Below, piece by piece: positions 23,776 to 32,936 of a stretch of DNA of 64,000 nt. The translations under genes were made by a program, and so were the position numbers. The stretch covers positions 868,001 through 932,000 of the forward strand of contig NZ_JACOPE010000001.1 in NCBI RefSeq assembly GCF_014287355.1. The letters are read 5' to 3'. The DNA is from Ruminococcus hominis. GTDB lineage: Bacteria > Bacillota > Clostridia > Lachnospirales > Lachnospiraceae. Every line of letters starts with the position of its first letter. Within the stretch, counting starts at the first letter, position 1. The notes beneath the pieces are model-generated. The model did no database searches and was not told the origin of the DNA. It was given only the letters and a program-made list of their open reading frames with translations.

Positions 23776-25530
23776 GTGAAAGAAAAAAAGAAGTCGGCAG
23801 TCAGCTGGATCCTGACGTGGGCCGGACAAAAAAGAATTGCCTATGTGTGGAGTGTGTTACTTGCAATAGGAAATGTGATTTTTAAGATTTTGCCGTATTT
23901 TATTATTGCAGATGTAGTAAAGCTGTTTTTAAATGGTGAAAAGGAGTTTGAAATATATCTTGCAAAAGCGGTTCTGATTGCATTATCGTTTATCATTGCA
24001 GAACTGCTTCATTCACTTTCGACAGCATTGTCACATAAAGCAACGTTTGCAGTACTTGCAAATATAAGAAAATCTTGCTGTGACAAGCTGGCGCGGGTAC
24101 CTCTTGGCTATGTGAAAGACACACCTTCCGGTACATTTAAAAATATTATGGTGGAAAGAATCGACAGTATCGAGACAACACTGGCGCATATTGTCCCGGA
24201 ATTCACGTCCAATCTGCTGGCACCGATTGTGATTTTGATTTATTTCTTCCTGACAGACTGGAGACTGGCACTTTGGTCATTGGTGCCGGTTATAGTGGGA
24301 TTTCTTTCCTATTTTGGAATGATGATGGATTATAAACCAAGCTTCGAGAGAACGGTTCAGACAACAAAAGATCTGAATGATGCGGCAGTGGAATATATTG
24401 ACGGAATCGAAGTGATCAAGGCATTTGGAAAGACAGAAAGTTCTTATGCAAAATTTACAAAGGCGGCTTTTGAATATGCAGATTCCTTTATTTCCTGGAT
24501 GAAACGGTGCTCGATCTTTCATGGACTGATGATGGTGGTCACACCTTATACGCTTCTTACGGTATTGCCGTTTGGGGCACATTATGTAGCCAATGGAACA
24601 CTTGCGATTTCAAATTTTGTCATCTGTATTATTTTATCACTTGGAATCGTTGGACCGTTGATCACAGTGGGTTCCTATACAGATGATCTTGGCAAGATCG
24701 GAGTGATTGTTGGTGAAGTGGCAGGAATTCTGGAACAGCCGGAGCTTGAACGTCCAGAGAAAAGTAAAAGTGTTCCAAAAGACAACTCCGTTACTCTTGA
24801 AGATGTCAGATTTGGTTATCACGACAAAGAAATCCTGCACGGAGTAACTATGGAGCTGAAAGCAGGAACGGTAAATGCAATCGTAGGACCTTCCGGAAGC
24901 GGCAAGTCGACCATCGCAAAGCTGATTGCGTCCCTATGGGATGTGGATTCCGGAAGCATCAAAATCGGTGGAGTTGATGTCAAAGAACTGGCATTTGCAG
25001 ATTTTAATCGGAAAATTGCATATGTTGCACAGGACAATTATCTGTTTAATGAAACAGTCCGTGAAAATATTAGACAAGGAAATCCGGATGCTACAGATGA
25101 ACAGATCATCGAGGTGACAAAGAAAAGTGGATGCTATGAATTTATCATGCAGTTGGAGAATGGATTTGATACGGTTGTAGGAGGTGCAGGAGGACATCTG
25201 TCAGGTGGCGAGAGGCAGCGTATCTCCATTGCAAGAGCAATGTTAAAGGATGCTCCGATCGTGATCCTTGATGAGGCAACTGCCTACACAGATCCGGAAA
25301 ATGAGGCAATTCTGCAGAATTCTATCGCAAAACTGGTAGCAGGGAAGACCCTGATCGTAATAGCACACAGACTTTCTACTGTTAAGGACAGTGACCAGCT
25401 CTTTGTTGTAAATGATGGAAATGTAACAGCACATGGCACACATGAGGAACTTCTGGTGTCATGCCCGCTTTATAAGGAAATGTGGAATGCCCATATTTCT
25501 GTAAAAGATACGGTGAAGGAGGGAGAATGA
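23776..25530 (+). CDS. ABC exporter half-transporter A (fused permease-ATPase)
   Basis: The 584-aa protein has a six-helix transmembrane domain (about 20-310) and an ATPase domain with Walker A GPSGSGKST, Q-loop VAQDNY, signature LSGGERQR, Walker B VILDEAT and H-loop IAHRLST. All catalytic residues are present. The GTG start follows AAGGAG with 9-nt spacing. It lies 1 nt from the next ABC gene, so the two likely form a heterodimer. The TetR gene upstream suggests export of a toxic or signalling compound. Siderophore-type IrtAB-like function is a possibility only. Confidence 0.88.
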   Translation: MKEKKKSAVSWILTWAGQKRIAYVWSVLLAIGNVIFKILPYFIIADVVKLFLNGEKEFEIYLAKAVLIALSFIIAELLHSLSTALSHKATFAVLANIRKSCCDKLARVPLGYVKDTPSGTFKNIMVERIDSIETTLAHIVPEFTSNLLAPIVILIYFFLTDWRLALWSLVPVIVGFLSYFGMMMDYKPSFERTVQTTKDLNDAAVEYIDGIEVIKAFGKTESSYAKFTKAAFEYADSFISWMKRCSIFHGLMMVVTPYTLLTVLPFGAHYVANGTLAISNFVICIILSLGIVGPLITVGSYTDDLGKIGVIVGEVAGILEQPELERPEKSKSVPKDNSVTLEDVRFGYHDKEILHGVTMELKAGTVNAIVGPSGSGKSTIAKLIASLWDVDSGSIKIGGVDVKELAFADFNRKIAYVAQDNYLFNETVRENIRQGNPDATDEQIIEVTKKSGCYEFIMQLENGFDTVVGGAGGHLSGGERQRISIARAMLKDAPIVILDEATAYTDPENEAILQNSIAKLVAGKTLIVIAHRLSTVKDSDQLFVVNDGNVTAHGTHEELLVSCPLYKEMWNAHISVKDTVKEGE

Positions 25531-25531
25531 T

Positions 25532-27271
25532 ATGTTTGGGATTCTGGCAAAATTCTTTCGTTTTTCAGGCAGAGAAAATGGCAATAAATTTAAACTGTCG
25601 ATAGTGATCGGACTCATAGAGGATCTTGCCTCAGCAATGAAGATTCCGGCTATTATGTACATACTGATTGGTCTGCTGAGTGAGAAACCGACAGGAAAAT
25701 ATATTGGAGGCTCCGTTGCGATTATGGTTCTTGCAATTGTAGTCGATGTAATCTGCAAGAGATACTCTACAGTGCTTCAGACAGAGGGAGGATATAATGC
25801 AAGTGCTTTTATGAGAATCAAGATTGCAGAACATCTGCGATATCTGCCGATGGGGTATTTCAATTCCAATAGTATCGGGGAAATTTCTTCCATTACAACC
25901 AATACAATGGAAATACTTGGCGATGTGGCTGCGAGAGTGGTTATGCTGACAATGCAGGGAATTCTGGAAACATCAATGATCATTCTTATGCTGTTTATTT
26001 TTGACTGGAGAATCGGACTGATAGCTGCAGCAGGAGTACTTATTTTCTTTGGGGTCAATTCTGTGATGCAGAATGCGGGTAAAAAAGATTCAGAGCAAAA
26101 AGTGGTATGCGATACGGAGCTTGTAAACCAGATCATGGAGTATCTGCAGGGAATATCAGAAGTTAAATCATATAACTTGCTTGGGAAACAGGCGAAAAGA
26201 TTAAATGATGCAAATGAAGCATGTGAAAAGATCAATACAAAGATGGAAATGCTGTTTGTGCCCTATCATTTTCTGCAAAGTGTGATAACAAAAATTACAG
26301 GTGCTGTGATCGTGGCTTGCAGTGCATATTTTTATATTAATGGAACTATGAGTGCGGTCTATGCGATCGGTATGACAATTTCAGCATTTATGCTTTATGC
26401 CAGTCTGGAATGTGCAGGAAATTATTCATCTCTTTTACATGTGGTAAGTGTATGTGTAGATAAAGCAAATGCAATATTGGAGCTGGATACCATGGATATC
26501 GACGGCAAAGAGATTCAGCCGGAAAATTACGATATCAGACTTTCTAATGTTTCGTTTTCTTATGACAAACGGAAGATCATTGATGATATATCGCTCTCTA
26601 TTCCGCAGAAAACGACGACAGCAATCGTTGGACCATCTGGTGGAGGAAAATCAACACTTTGCAATCTGATTGCCAGGTTCTGGGATGTGGATTCCGGGGA
26701 AGTGACACTTGGAGGTGTGAATGTAAAAGACTACAGCATGAACAGTCTGATGAGTAATTTCTCATTTGTGTTTCAGTCGGTGTATTTGTTTGCAGACACC
26801 ATTGAGAATAATATTAAATTCGGACGCCAGGATGCAAGTCATGAGGAAGTGGTGGAAGCGGCGAAGAAAGCATGTTGTCATGATTTCATCAGCAAACTTC
26901 CGAATGGATATGACACAGTGATCGGAGAAGGAGGAGCCACACTTTCCGGTGGTGAGAAGCAGCGTATTTCGATAGCCAGAGCGATTATGAAGGATGCGCC
27001 AATCGTCATATTGGATGAAGCAACGGCAAATGTTGATCCGGAGAATGAAAAGGAGCTGATGGATGCAGTAGATGCACTTACAAAGGAAAAAACGATTATT
27101 ATGATTGCCCACAGATTAAAAACAGTTAGACATGCAGACCAGATTGTGGTTGTTGACAAAGGACGAATTGTGCAGCAGGGAATACATGAGCAACTAATGA
27201 AGCAGGAAGGTATTTATAAGAGATTTGTGGATGCAAGGCAGCAGGCGGTAAGTTGGAAACTGGTGCACTGA
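25532..27271 (+). CDS. ABC exporter half-transporter B (fused permease-ATPase)
   Basis: The 579-aa partner has six transmembrane helices and an ATPase domain with Walker A GPSGGGKST, LSGGEKQR, VILDEATANVDPEN and IAHRLKT. Both nucleotide sites of the pair therefore look catalytic, unlike the asymmetric pair at 32.9-36.6 kb. Its stop lies about 35 nt before the CIRCE operator of the next hsp20 gene. It is translated right after half-transporter A (25532 vs stop 25530). Confidence 0.88.
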   Translation: MFGILAKFFRFSGRENGNKFKLSIVIGLIEDLASAMKIPAIMYILIGLLSEKPTGKYIGGSVAIMVLAIVVDVICKRYSTVLQTEGGYNASAFMRIKIAEHLRYLPMGYFNSNSIGEISSITTNTMEILGDVAARVVMLTMQGILETSMIILMLFIFDWRIGLIAAAGVLIFFGVNSVMQNAGKKDSEQKVVCDTELVNQIMEYLQGISEVKSYNLLGKQAKRLNDANEACEKINTKMEMLFVPYHFLQSVITKITGAVIVACSAYFYINGTMSAVYAIGMTISAFMLYASLECAGNYSSLLHVVSVCVDKANAILELDTMDIDGKEIQPENYDIRLSNVSFSYDKRKIIDDISLSIPQKTTTAIVGPSGGGKSTLCNLIARFWDVDSGEVTLGGVNVKDYSMNSLMSNFSFVFQSVYLFADTIENNIKFGRQDASHEEVVEAAKKACCHDFISKLPNGYDTVIGEGGATLSGGEKQRISIARAIMKDAPIVILDEATANVDPENEKELMDAVDALTKEKTIIMIAHRLKTVRHADQIVVVDKGRIVQQGIHEQLMKQEGIYKRFVDARQQAVSWKLVH

Positions 27272-27306
27272 GAAATCAAGGCGTTCACAAAATCTTCACA
27301 AAATAA

Positions 27307-27349
27307 TTAGCACTCAACTCTTGACAGTGCTAATAACAGGTGCTATAGT
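27307..27349 (+). promoter_or_regulatory. Second CIRCE operator and hsp20 promoter
   Basis: TTAGCACTC-N9-CAGTGCTAA (27307-27333) contains the -35 TTGACA (27321-27326), with TATAGT at 27344-27349 after 17 bp. The surrounding 80 bp closely resemble the first CIRCE promoter at 14069-14150, including the preceding TCACAAA repeats, so the two are paralogous. Confidence 0.88.
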
Positions 27350-27473
27350 ACAACTAGAACAAAGGAAGAGGGAAATAAAAGAGAAAGCCTCAGATCCGAA
27401 AGTTCAAGAATACAACACTTTTGCAAATCAAAAGTGCTAACATATATGGATTCAAAAAAAGGAGAGATGACTT

Positions 27474-27932
27474 ATGTTAAGACCTAGTATTTTTGGAGAA
27501 AGTTTTTTAAATGATTGGAACGATTGGGATAACTGGATGAATTTTTCATTCCCGGATGTAGAGAAAAAGTTGTATGGAAAACATGCAGCACATGTAATGA
27601 AAACAGATATTAAAGAACATGATGATGGATATGAATTGGTAGTAGATTTACCGGGATTCAAGAAAGATCAGATTCAGGTAGAATTGAAAGATGGTTATTT
27701 GACTATCAGCGCAGAGAAAGGTCTTGAAAAAGACGAGAAAGAGAAAAAAGGAAAATACCTCAGACAGGAACGTTATTCAGGAAGCACAAGCCGTACATTC
27801 TATGTAGGTAAAGATGTTACAGAGAATGATATTCATGGAAAATTTGAGAATGGTATTTTGACACTCGATATCCCGAAGAAAGAGGAGAAGAAAGAAGTGG
27901 AAGCAAACCACTTTGTAACCATTGAGGGATAG
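27474..27932 (+). CDS. Small heat-shock protein, Hsp20 family (copy 3)
   Basis: The 152-aa protein starts MLRPSIFGESFLNDWNDWDN and has the alpha-crystallin core (DDGYELVVDLPGFKKDQIQV, YLTISAEKG) and the C-terminal LDIPKKEEKKEVEA. Its KLYGKHAAHVMKTDIKE segment is closest to copy 2. AAAGGAGAG precedes the ATG. It is under its own CIRCE promoter and lies before a DnaJ-like gene, so the locus is a small chaperone cluster. Confidence 0.92.
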   Translation: MLRPSIFGESFLNDWNDWDNWMNFSFPDVEKKLYGKHAAHVMKTDIKEHDDGYELVVDLPGFKKDQIQVELKDGYLTISAEKGLEKDEKEKKGKYLRQERYSGSTSRTFYVGKDVTENDIHGKFENGILTLDIPKKEEKKEVEANHFVTIEG

Positions 27933-27935
27933 GAT

Positions 27936-27972
27936 AAAAAGAGCTCCCTGGGAAGTCCTGGGGAGCTTTTTC
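27936..27972 (+). terminator. Terminator after hsp20 copy 3
   Basis: AAAAAGAGCTCCC and GGGAGCTTTTT form a strong stem around a short loop with an internal T-run, four bases after the stop codon. Confidence 0.8.
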
Positions 27973-28067
27973 TAAATAAGAGGAAAATTTTATGTGTTGT
28001 TGATTTGAAATAAGTTGATAGATGCTGTTAAGGCAATGCTTTGAAAAAATATCAGGAGGTGATATGA

Positions 28068-29111
28068 ATGGCAAAGAGGGATTATTATGATGTATTAGGG
28101 GTTAGTAGAAGTGCAAGTGCCTCAGAGATCAAGAAAGCTTATAGGAAGCTTGCAAAAAAATATCATCCTGATACGAATGCGGGAAATAAAGAAGCAGAAC
28201 AGAAATTCAAAGAAGTTACAGAAGCGTACAATGTATTAAGTGACGAAGAAAAGAAAAAAATGTATGATCAGTTTGGTCATGCAGCATTTGACGGAAGTAC
28301 ACCAAATGGAGCATATCAAGGTAATGCAGGAAATTATGGTTCTGGTTTTGGCGGCTCTTACAGCGGAGCATATCAAGATGCGAATGGCGCTTATCACGAA
28401 TATCATTTCAACAGCAGTGACATGGGAGACATTTTTGATGATATGTTTGGAAATATCTTCCATGGTGATGAAAGCGGCAAAGGTTTTGGCAGTTTTAGAA
28501 GCGGAAGTACCGGTGGTTTCAAAGGCTTTGGAAGTGGCGGAAGCAAAGGCTTTGGCGGGCAATATTATCAAAATGCACCACAAAAAGGTTCTGATATCCA
28601 CGCAGATGTAACAGTAGGATTTGATGAGGCAGCATTTGGCTGTGATAAGATAATTACATTACAAAATCCATCAAATGGAAGCAGTCAGTCGTTAAAAGTA
28701 CACATTCCGGCCGGTATTGATACCGGAAAAAGTGTACGGCTTCGAGGAAAAGGACAGCCGGGATTTCAGGGCGGCGAAGCCGGAGATTTGTTCTTGAAAG
28801 TGACAGTTGCCAATAAACCGGGATATGAACGAAAAGGTTTGGATGTTTATACAACGATACAAATTCCATATACAACAGCAGTATTCGGAGGCGAAGCAAG
28901 AGTACACACGTTGTATGGCGATGTGATGTGCAAGATTAAAGAAGGAACACAGTCAGGAAGCAAGATTCGATTAAGAGGAAAAGGAATTGTTTCCATGAAA
29001 AATGCATCCGTGCATGGAGATCAGTATGTCACAGTGGAAATTCAAGTGCCGAAATATTTGAATCAAGAAGCAAAAGAAAAATTAAAAGAATATCAGAGAG
29101 CGTGTGCGTGA
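28068..29111 (+). CDS. DnaJ/CbpA-like J-domain co-chaperone without zinc fingers
   Basis: The 347-aa protein has an N-terminal J domain ([23 protein letters not shown] in KYHPDTN), a long Gly/Phe/Ser/Tyr-rich linker (about 85-175) and the DnaJ C-terminal substrate-binding domains. No CxxCxGxG zinc-finger repeats are present, which makes it a CbpA/type II-like protein. It would deliver clients to DnaK. AGGAGG lies upstream. It follows hsp20 but has a terminator in between, so it may use its own promoter. Confidence 0.88.
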   Translation: MAKRDYYDVLGVSRSASASEIKKAYRKLAKKYHPDTNAGNKEAEQKFKEVTEAYNVLSDEEKKKMYDQFGHAAFDGSTPNGAYQGNAGNYGSGFGGSYSGAYQDANGAYHEYHFNSSDMGDIFDDMFGNIFHGDESGKGFGSFRSGSTGGFKGFGSGGSKGFGGQYYQNAPQKGSDIHADVTVGFDEAAFGCDKIITLQNPSNGSSQSLKVHIPAGIDTGKSVRLRGKGQPGFQGGEAGDLFLKVTVANKPGYERKGLDVYTTIQIPYTTAVFGGEARVHTLYGDVMCKIKEGTQSGSKIRLRGKGIVSMKNASVHGDQYVTVEIQVPKYLNQEAKEKLKEYQRACA

Positions 29112-29140
29112 TAAAAAATAGTACACGCGGATAATAGAAA

Positions 29141-29200
29141 GAGACTTTACACTATGCTATAATATTTACGATAAAGGCAGAGCGTGTAAGGTCTTTTTTT
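29141..29200 (+). terminator. Long hairpin with T-run between the DnaJ-like and methyltransferase genes
   Basis: GACTTTACAC pairs with GTGTAAGGTC around a roughly 32-nt loop containing TATAAT, and seven T follow. It may terminate the chaperone gene. The TATAAT inside the loop could also be a promoter element for the next gene. Confidence 0.55.
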
Positions 29201-29247
29201 ACTTTATACAAAAGCCTTTCCATTTTACACAAAGGAAATAAATAAAA

Positions 29248-29853
29248 ATGTCGAATATAAATGAGTATAATTGGGATAAATTGTTAAAAATAAAAACAAG
29301 TGGCAGAGATGATACAAAAGCAGACCAACATTGCTATCCGTATGAACCTACGCCATATTGTGTACTTGAGAGACTGGCAAACAGCGGGTATATCAAGAAA
29401 AATAATTGCGTGATCGATTATGGTTGTGGAAAGGGCAGGGTTGATTTTTTCTTATCTTATCAGACAAGATGTAAAAGTGTCGGAATAGAATATGATGAAC
29501 GGATTTACAAAGATGCCTGCAATAATCAAGACACTGCCGTTTCCGGCTCAAGAACCGAATTTTTACTTCAAAAAGCAGAAACATATTCATTAGAAAAACA
29601 AGAAGACAGGATGTTTTTCTTCAATCCATTTTCAATAGAAATATTGAGAAATGTAATAGCTCGAATTATTCAATCATATTATGCAGAACCAAGACAAATG
29701 TTGTTGTTTTTCTACTATCCGTCAGATGAGTATATTGCGTATCTGATGACGGTAGATGAATTGACATTTGTTGACGAGATCGAGTGTATGGATTTGTTTG
29801 AAGGAAACAATAAACGTGAACGAATTATGATTTTCGAGATAGGAAATGAGTAG
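29248..29853 (+). CDS. SAM-dependent methyltransferase
   Basis: The 201-aa protein has the class I SAM-binding loop VIDYGCGKGRVDFFLS at about residue 55, an acidic VGIEYDERIY, and FFNPFSIEIL in the later strands. PYEPTPYCVLERLANSGYI precedes the fold. The family seems to be small stand-alone class I methyltransferases. The substrate is not evident, and no operon partner is close. Confidence 0.75.
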   Translation: MSNINEYNWDKLLKIKTSGRDDTKADQHCYPYEPTPYCVLERLANSGYIKKNNCVIDYGCGKGRVDFFLSYQTRCKSVGIEYDERIYKDACNNQDTAVSGSRTEFLLQKAETYSLEKQEDRMFFFNPFSIEILRNVIARIIQSYYAEPRQMLLFFYYPSDEYIAYLMTVDELTFVDEIECMDLFEGNNKRERIMIFEIGNE

Positions 29854-29971
29854 AAAAATAATGGATTTGTGTTGAAAATGTTGCCGGAAATTGTAAAGCA
29901 TGTGGATATTTGTTATAATAAAAAATATTTGCAATTCAAAGGGGAAAATACAAGTAGAAAGGAATAGAGAA

Positions 29972-31324
29972 ATGAAAGAAAAAATTCATGCATTGACAGA
30001 AGAAATGTTGGAAAATATGGGGAGATTGGTAGCAATTGATTCTCAGCTGGGGACACCAGAGGAAGGAAAACCATTTGGCGAGGGACCTGCAAAAGCTCTG
30101 GAAGAAGGGCTTAAGATTGCGGAAGAGCTTGGATTTAAAACAGTAAATCTGGACAATTATTGTGGATATGCAGAGATGGGAGAGGGCGAAGAAATCATCG
30201 GAATCGCAGGACATCTTGATATTGTTCCGGTAGGTGGAGACTGGAATTATGATCCATTTAAGCTTACAAGAGATGGAGATTATGTATATGGACGTGGAAC
30301 AACAGATGACAAAGGTCCGGTTATAGAGGCACTTTATGCAATGAAATTGTTGCGTGATTCTGGAATTAAAATGAATAAACGTGTCCGTCTCATTATGGGA
30401 TGTAATGAAGAAAATGGATCAAAATGTATGGAGCACTATAATGAGGTCGCAGAAGAATTATCCTGTGGATTTACTCCGGATGCAAGCTATCCATGTATCC
30501 ATGGTGAAAAAGGACACATGGCTATGATGGCGTATTCTAAAAATACAAAAATCATTTCCATGAATGGTGGATTTGTTTCAAATGCTGTATGTGATACATG
30601 CACAACAGTGATTCCAAGTGAAGCCGGTCTGAAAGAAAAACTTGAGAAAACATTTGCTGAAACAAAACTCCAGGAATATAAATTGACAGAAGAAAATGGA
30701 GAAATCAGCATTTATGCAAAAGGAGTACCGGCACATGCAAGTACCCCAACTCTTGGGGTAAATGCAGCAGGCGTGACATGTGAGTGTCTTGAAAAAGCAG
30801 GTTTTGAAGATGATTTTGTAAAATTCTATAATACACATATCGGTACTGCATGTGATGGCGCAGGTGTAGGACTGAAAATAGCAGATCAGTATGGTGATTT
30901 GACATTTTGTAATGGAATAGTTAAGACAGAAGATGGTGTTATTTCATGCACAATTGATATCCGAGTACCGGTGACATTGAAGGCAGAAGATGTCCGTAAA
31001 ATGTGCGAAGACAAATTAGAAGACGAAAATGGACGTATTGAGATATTAGAAATCGGAGATCCATTATTTTATCCAAGAGAATCACCACTTGTAAATGCTT
31101 TATATAAAGCATATGTAGATGTGACTGGAGATACAGAGAATGAACCAATGGTAATCGGCGGTGGAACTTATGCAAAATCATTAAAAAATATAATTGCATT
31201 TGGACCGGAGAAGGTTGGTATGGATTATCGTATTCATGGTGCGGATGAATTTATTCTTGTTTCTGAGATGGAGGAAACTGTGCTGATTTATATGGAGGCA
31301 ATTAAGAATTTGCTTGCTATTTAG
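29972..31324 (+). CDS. pepV: M20-family dipeptidase, PepV/Sapep-like
   Basis: The 450-aa metallopeptidase has the zinc-site motifs GHLDIVPVGG, GRGTTDDKGP (bridging Asp), NEENGSKC (Glu pair) and FTPDASYP, plus a late His in DYRIHGADE. The lid domain at about 175-345 and the length fit PepV-type carnosine/dipeptide hydrolases acting in the cytoplasm. ATG 29972 follows AAAGGAATAG. The stop codon TAG (31322-31324) lies inside the end of a MITE-like repeat (TATTTAG), so the repeat inserted at or replaced the original gene end. Confidence 0.9.
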   Translation: MKEKIHALTEEMLENMGRLVAIDSQLGTPEEGKPFGEGPAKALEEGLKIAEELGFKTVNLDNYCGYAEMGEGEEIIGIAGHLDIVPVGGDWNYDPFKLTRDGDYVYGRGTTDDKGPVIEALYAMKLLRDSGIKMNKRVRLIMGCNEENGSKCMEHYNEVAEELSCGFTPDASYPCIHGEKGHMAMMAYSKNTKIISMNGGFVSNAVCDTCTTVIPSEAGLKEKLEKTFAETKLQEYKLTEENGEISIYAKGVPAHASTPTLGVNAAGVTCECLEKAGFEDDFVKFYNTHIGTACDGAGVGLKIADQYGDLTFCNGIVKTEDGVISCTIDIRVPVTLKAEDVRKMCEDKLEDENGRIEILEIGDPLFYPRESPLVNALYKAYVDVTGDTENEPMVIGGGTYAKSLKNIIAFGPEKVGMDYRIHGADEFILVSEMEETVLIYMEAIKNLLAI

Positions 31325-31592
31325 TTCATTAGGTGGCAATACGTTCCTTACAAAAAATTGATATAAGAATTCTTGCTCAGATTCCATGAGCGGGAAATAC
31401 ATAAAGGTCAGAATTATTACTAAAAGCAGAGCTTAGAAACCAGCAATTCGAGCTGTGCCCTCAAACAGCAAGTTTCTAAGCTCTAACGTAAAATTCTGGC
31501 CTTTTAGTATTTCCAATCGCTTCCTTTGTATTCACAGAAATTCATATCCAATATTTTTTCTCTGTACTTTATCGCAAATCAAATGAATTAAA
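31318..31592. mobile_element. MITE-like long inverted repeat, copy A-I
   Basis: The segment is framed by TTTAGTTCA and TGAATTAAA and has a central hairpin in which AGAGCTTAGAAAC pairs with GTTTCTAAGCTCT. Its inner part is almost identical to copy B-I (36584-36860). Its outer left 75 bases instead match the type II repeat (32240-32313, inverted), so this copy is a chimera. It has no coding capacity. Confidence 0.7.
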
Positions 31593-31649
31593 GAGCAGTG
31601 CTCTGTGGTGTACCGTAATAGAAACAGGTAGATGATTTTTTTTGTAACT

Positions 31650-32021
31650 GTTGTATCTGCAAGCCCTTGATATTCGTTATTGCAGATGCTCTTTTTTAGA
31701 CCGATGTATCTACAAGGCTTTGATATTCATTGTTGCAGATGCTCTTTTTGGAATCAATGTATCTGCAACTTGCTTTTCTTTGAACTTGCAGATACTTTTA
31801 ATCCTGCCTGTCATGTACAATTGCATCTGCATCTTGCCTTTTCTGGGATTTAAAGATACTTCCTTTGCAAATTTTGCATCTACATCTCACATTTTCGATA
31901 ACGTGAAGATGCTCCCCAGTAAAATTACGCATCCGCAACTTGCTCTTTCAATGCTTTGCGGATGCTCCCATCAAAATTTTGCATCTTCAATCCTCTATCG
32001 CAGATATCGTCGCTCGATATC
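31650..32021. repeat. Array of seven imperfect hairpin repeats, about 53-bp period (copy A)
   Basis: Units start with GTATCTGCAA or GCATCTGCAA, run about 17 nt, and close with TTGCAGATGC or a variant. Each forms a roughly 37-nt hairpin, with spacers of about 16 nt. Unit starts are 52-53 bp apart except one of 64. Flank GGTGTACCGTAATAG is shared, inverted, with copies B and C. The reading frames across it are incidental. Confidence 0.75.
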
Positions 32022-32031
32022 CTTTGAGTTC

Positions 32032-32313
32032 TATTTACTTCACAACTTGAGCCAATACATTACTTACAAAAAAATTGATATAAGAAATTCGAGCGAATAT
32101 GGAGTGAGCGTTGGAGACACTTGGAGCGTAAATTTTTGCGTTAATGAATTTGAACGAACGTGTTTGAAGCTGCGTAGCAGCAAGTTTGAGTTCAAATTCA
32201 TTTGCTTTTAGCAAAAATTTACGCTCTTATGTGTCTCCCGCTCATGGAATCTGAGCAAGAATTCTTATATCAATTTTTTGTAAGGAACGTATTGCCACTT
32301 AATGAACTAAATA
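32032..32313. mobile_element. MITE-like long inverted repeat, copy A-II
   Basis: The ends TATTTACTTCAC and TGAACTAAATA begin imperfect terminal inverted repeats of about 80 bp containing TTGATATAAGAA. The centre folds back on itself: GAGCGTAAATTTTTGC pairs with GCAAAAATTTACGCTC and ATGAATTTGAAC with GTTCAAATTCAT. It is non-coding and nearly identical to C-II (62474-62754) in reverse orientation. Confidence 0.75.
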
Positions 32314-32347
32314 GCAATCTAATGAACCAAAGTAACTTGACTCCCTC

Positions 32348-32437
32348 TTGACAATACAAAAATAATTGTGATAAACTTGTTTATAGATAAACAGTTCAAC
32401 AATGAACAATTTAAAAATAAACAGTTCTTTTTTGAAC
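32348..32437 (+). promoter_or_regulatory. Promoter and repeated operators of the MarR-ABC operon
   Basis: TTGACA at 32348-32353 is followed 17 bp later by the weak -10 ATAAAC with an upstream TG. Downstream are the palindromes GTTTATAGATAAAC (32379-32392), GTTC-N6-GAAC (32394-32407) and GTTC-N6-GAAC (32424-32437), the last two 30 bp apart and both preceded by AACA. They probably bind the adjacent MarR protein. Confidence 0.7.
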
Positions 32438-32477
32438 AAATAAATTGATTAAACATGAACGAAAGGTGGAGAGACAT

Positions 32478-32936
32478 TTGTGTGAAGAACAAATCCATGT
32501 TAATCATCAAATACACAAAATGGACAGGACAATATCAAAATTGTTAGAGACGCGTGTAAAGGACGAAGGGCTGGATGAGGCTACACTGATGCATGGATGG
32601 ATATTGCGTTATCTGTACGAGCATCAGGAGCAGGATATTTATCAGAAAGATATAGAGAAGTATTTTGGAATATGTCGTTCGGGAGTGACAAATATCATTC
32701 AGGCTTTGGAAAAGAAAGGGCAGGTGTACCGTGCTTCGGTAGAAACTGATGCCAGATTAAAGAAAGTTATGTTGACAGAAAAGGGAAAGTTAAGTCATGA
32801 AAAACTTGGAGAGATTTTCCAAAAGATGGATGCAGATCTTGAAGAAGGAATTTCAGAAGAAGAAATCCAGGCATTTATGAAGGTAATCAATAAGGTTTAT
32901 TGTAATATTGAAAAAATGAAAGGAGAGAATCTATGA
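32478..32936 (+). CDS. MarR-family transcriptional regulator
   Basis: The roughly 152-aa protein has a winged HTH (DIYQKDIEKYFGICRSGVTN, then IIQALEKKGQVYRASVETDARLKKVMLTEKG) flanked by dimerisation helices. TTG 32478 is preferred because GGTGGAG lies 9 nt upstream; TTG 32445 is an in-frame alternative. The stop overlaps the first ABC gene (32933), so it is co-transcribed with the exporter and probably represses it through the palindromes upstream. Confidence 0.85.
   Translation: MCEEQIHVNHQIHKMDRTISKLLETRVKDEGLDEATLMHGWILRYLYEHQEQDIYQKDIEKYFGICRSGVTNIIQALEKKGQVYRASVETDARLKKVMLTEKGKLSHEKLGEIFQKMDADLEEGISEEEIQAFMKVINKVYCNIEKMKGENL

Noticed and set aside
31651-32211. A 186-codon plus-strand ORF and several other ORFs across the hairpin arrays
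   Set aside because: They follow repeat structure, are rich in Cys/Phe/Leu without domain pattern, and occur in whichever frame avoids stops in each repeat copy. The DNA is better explained as non-coding hairpin repeats.
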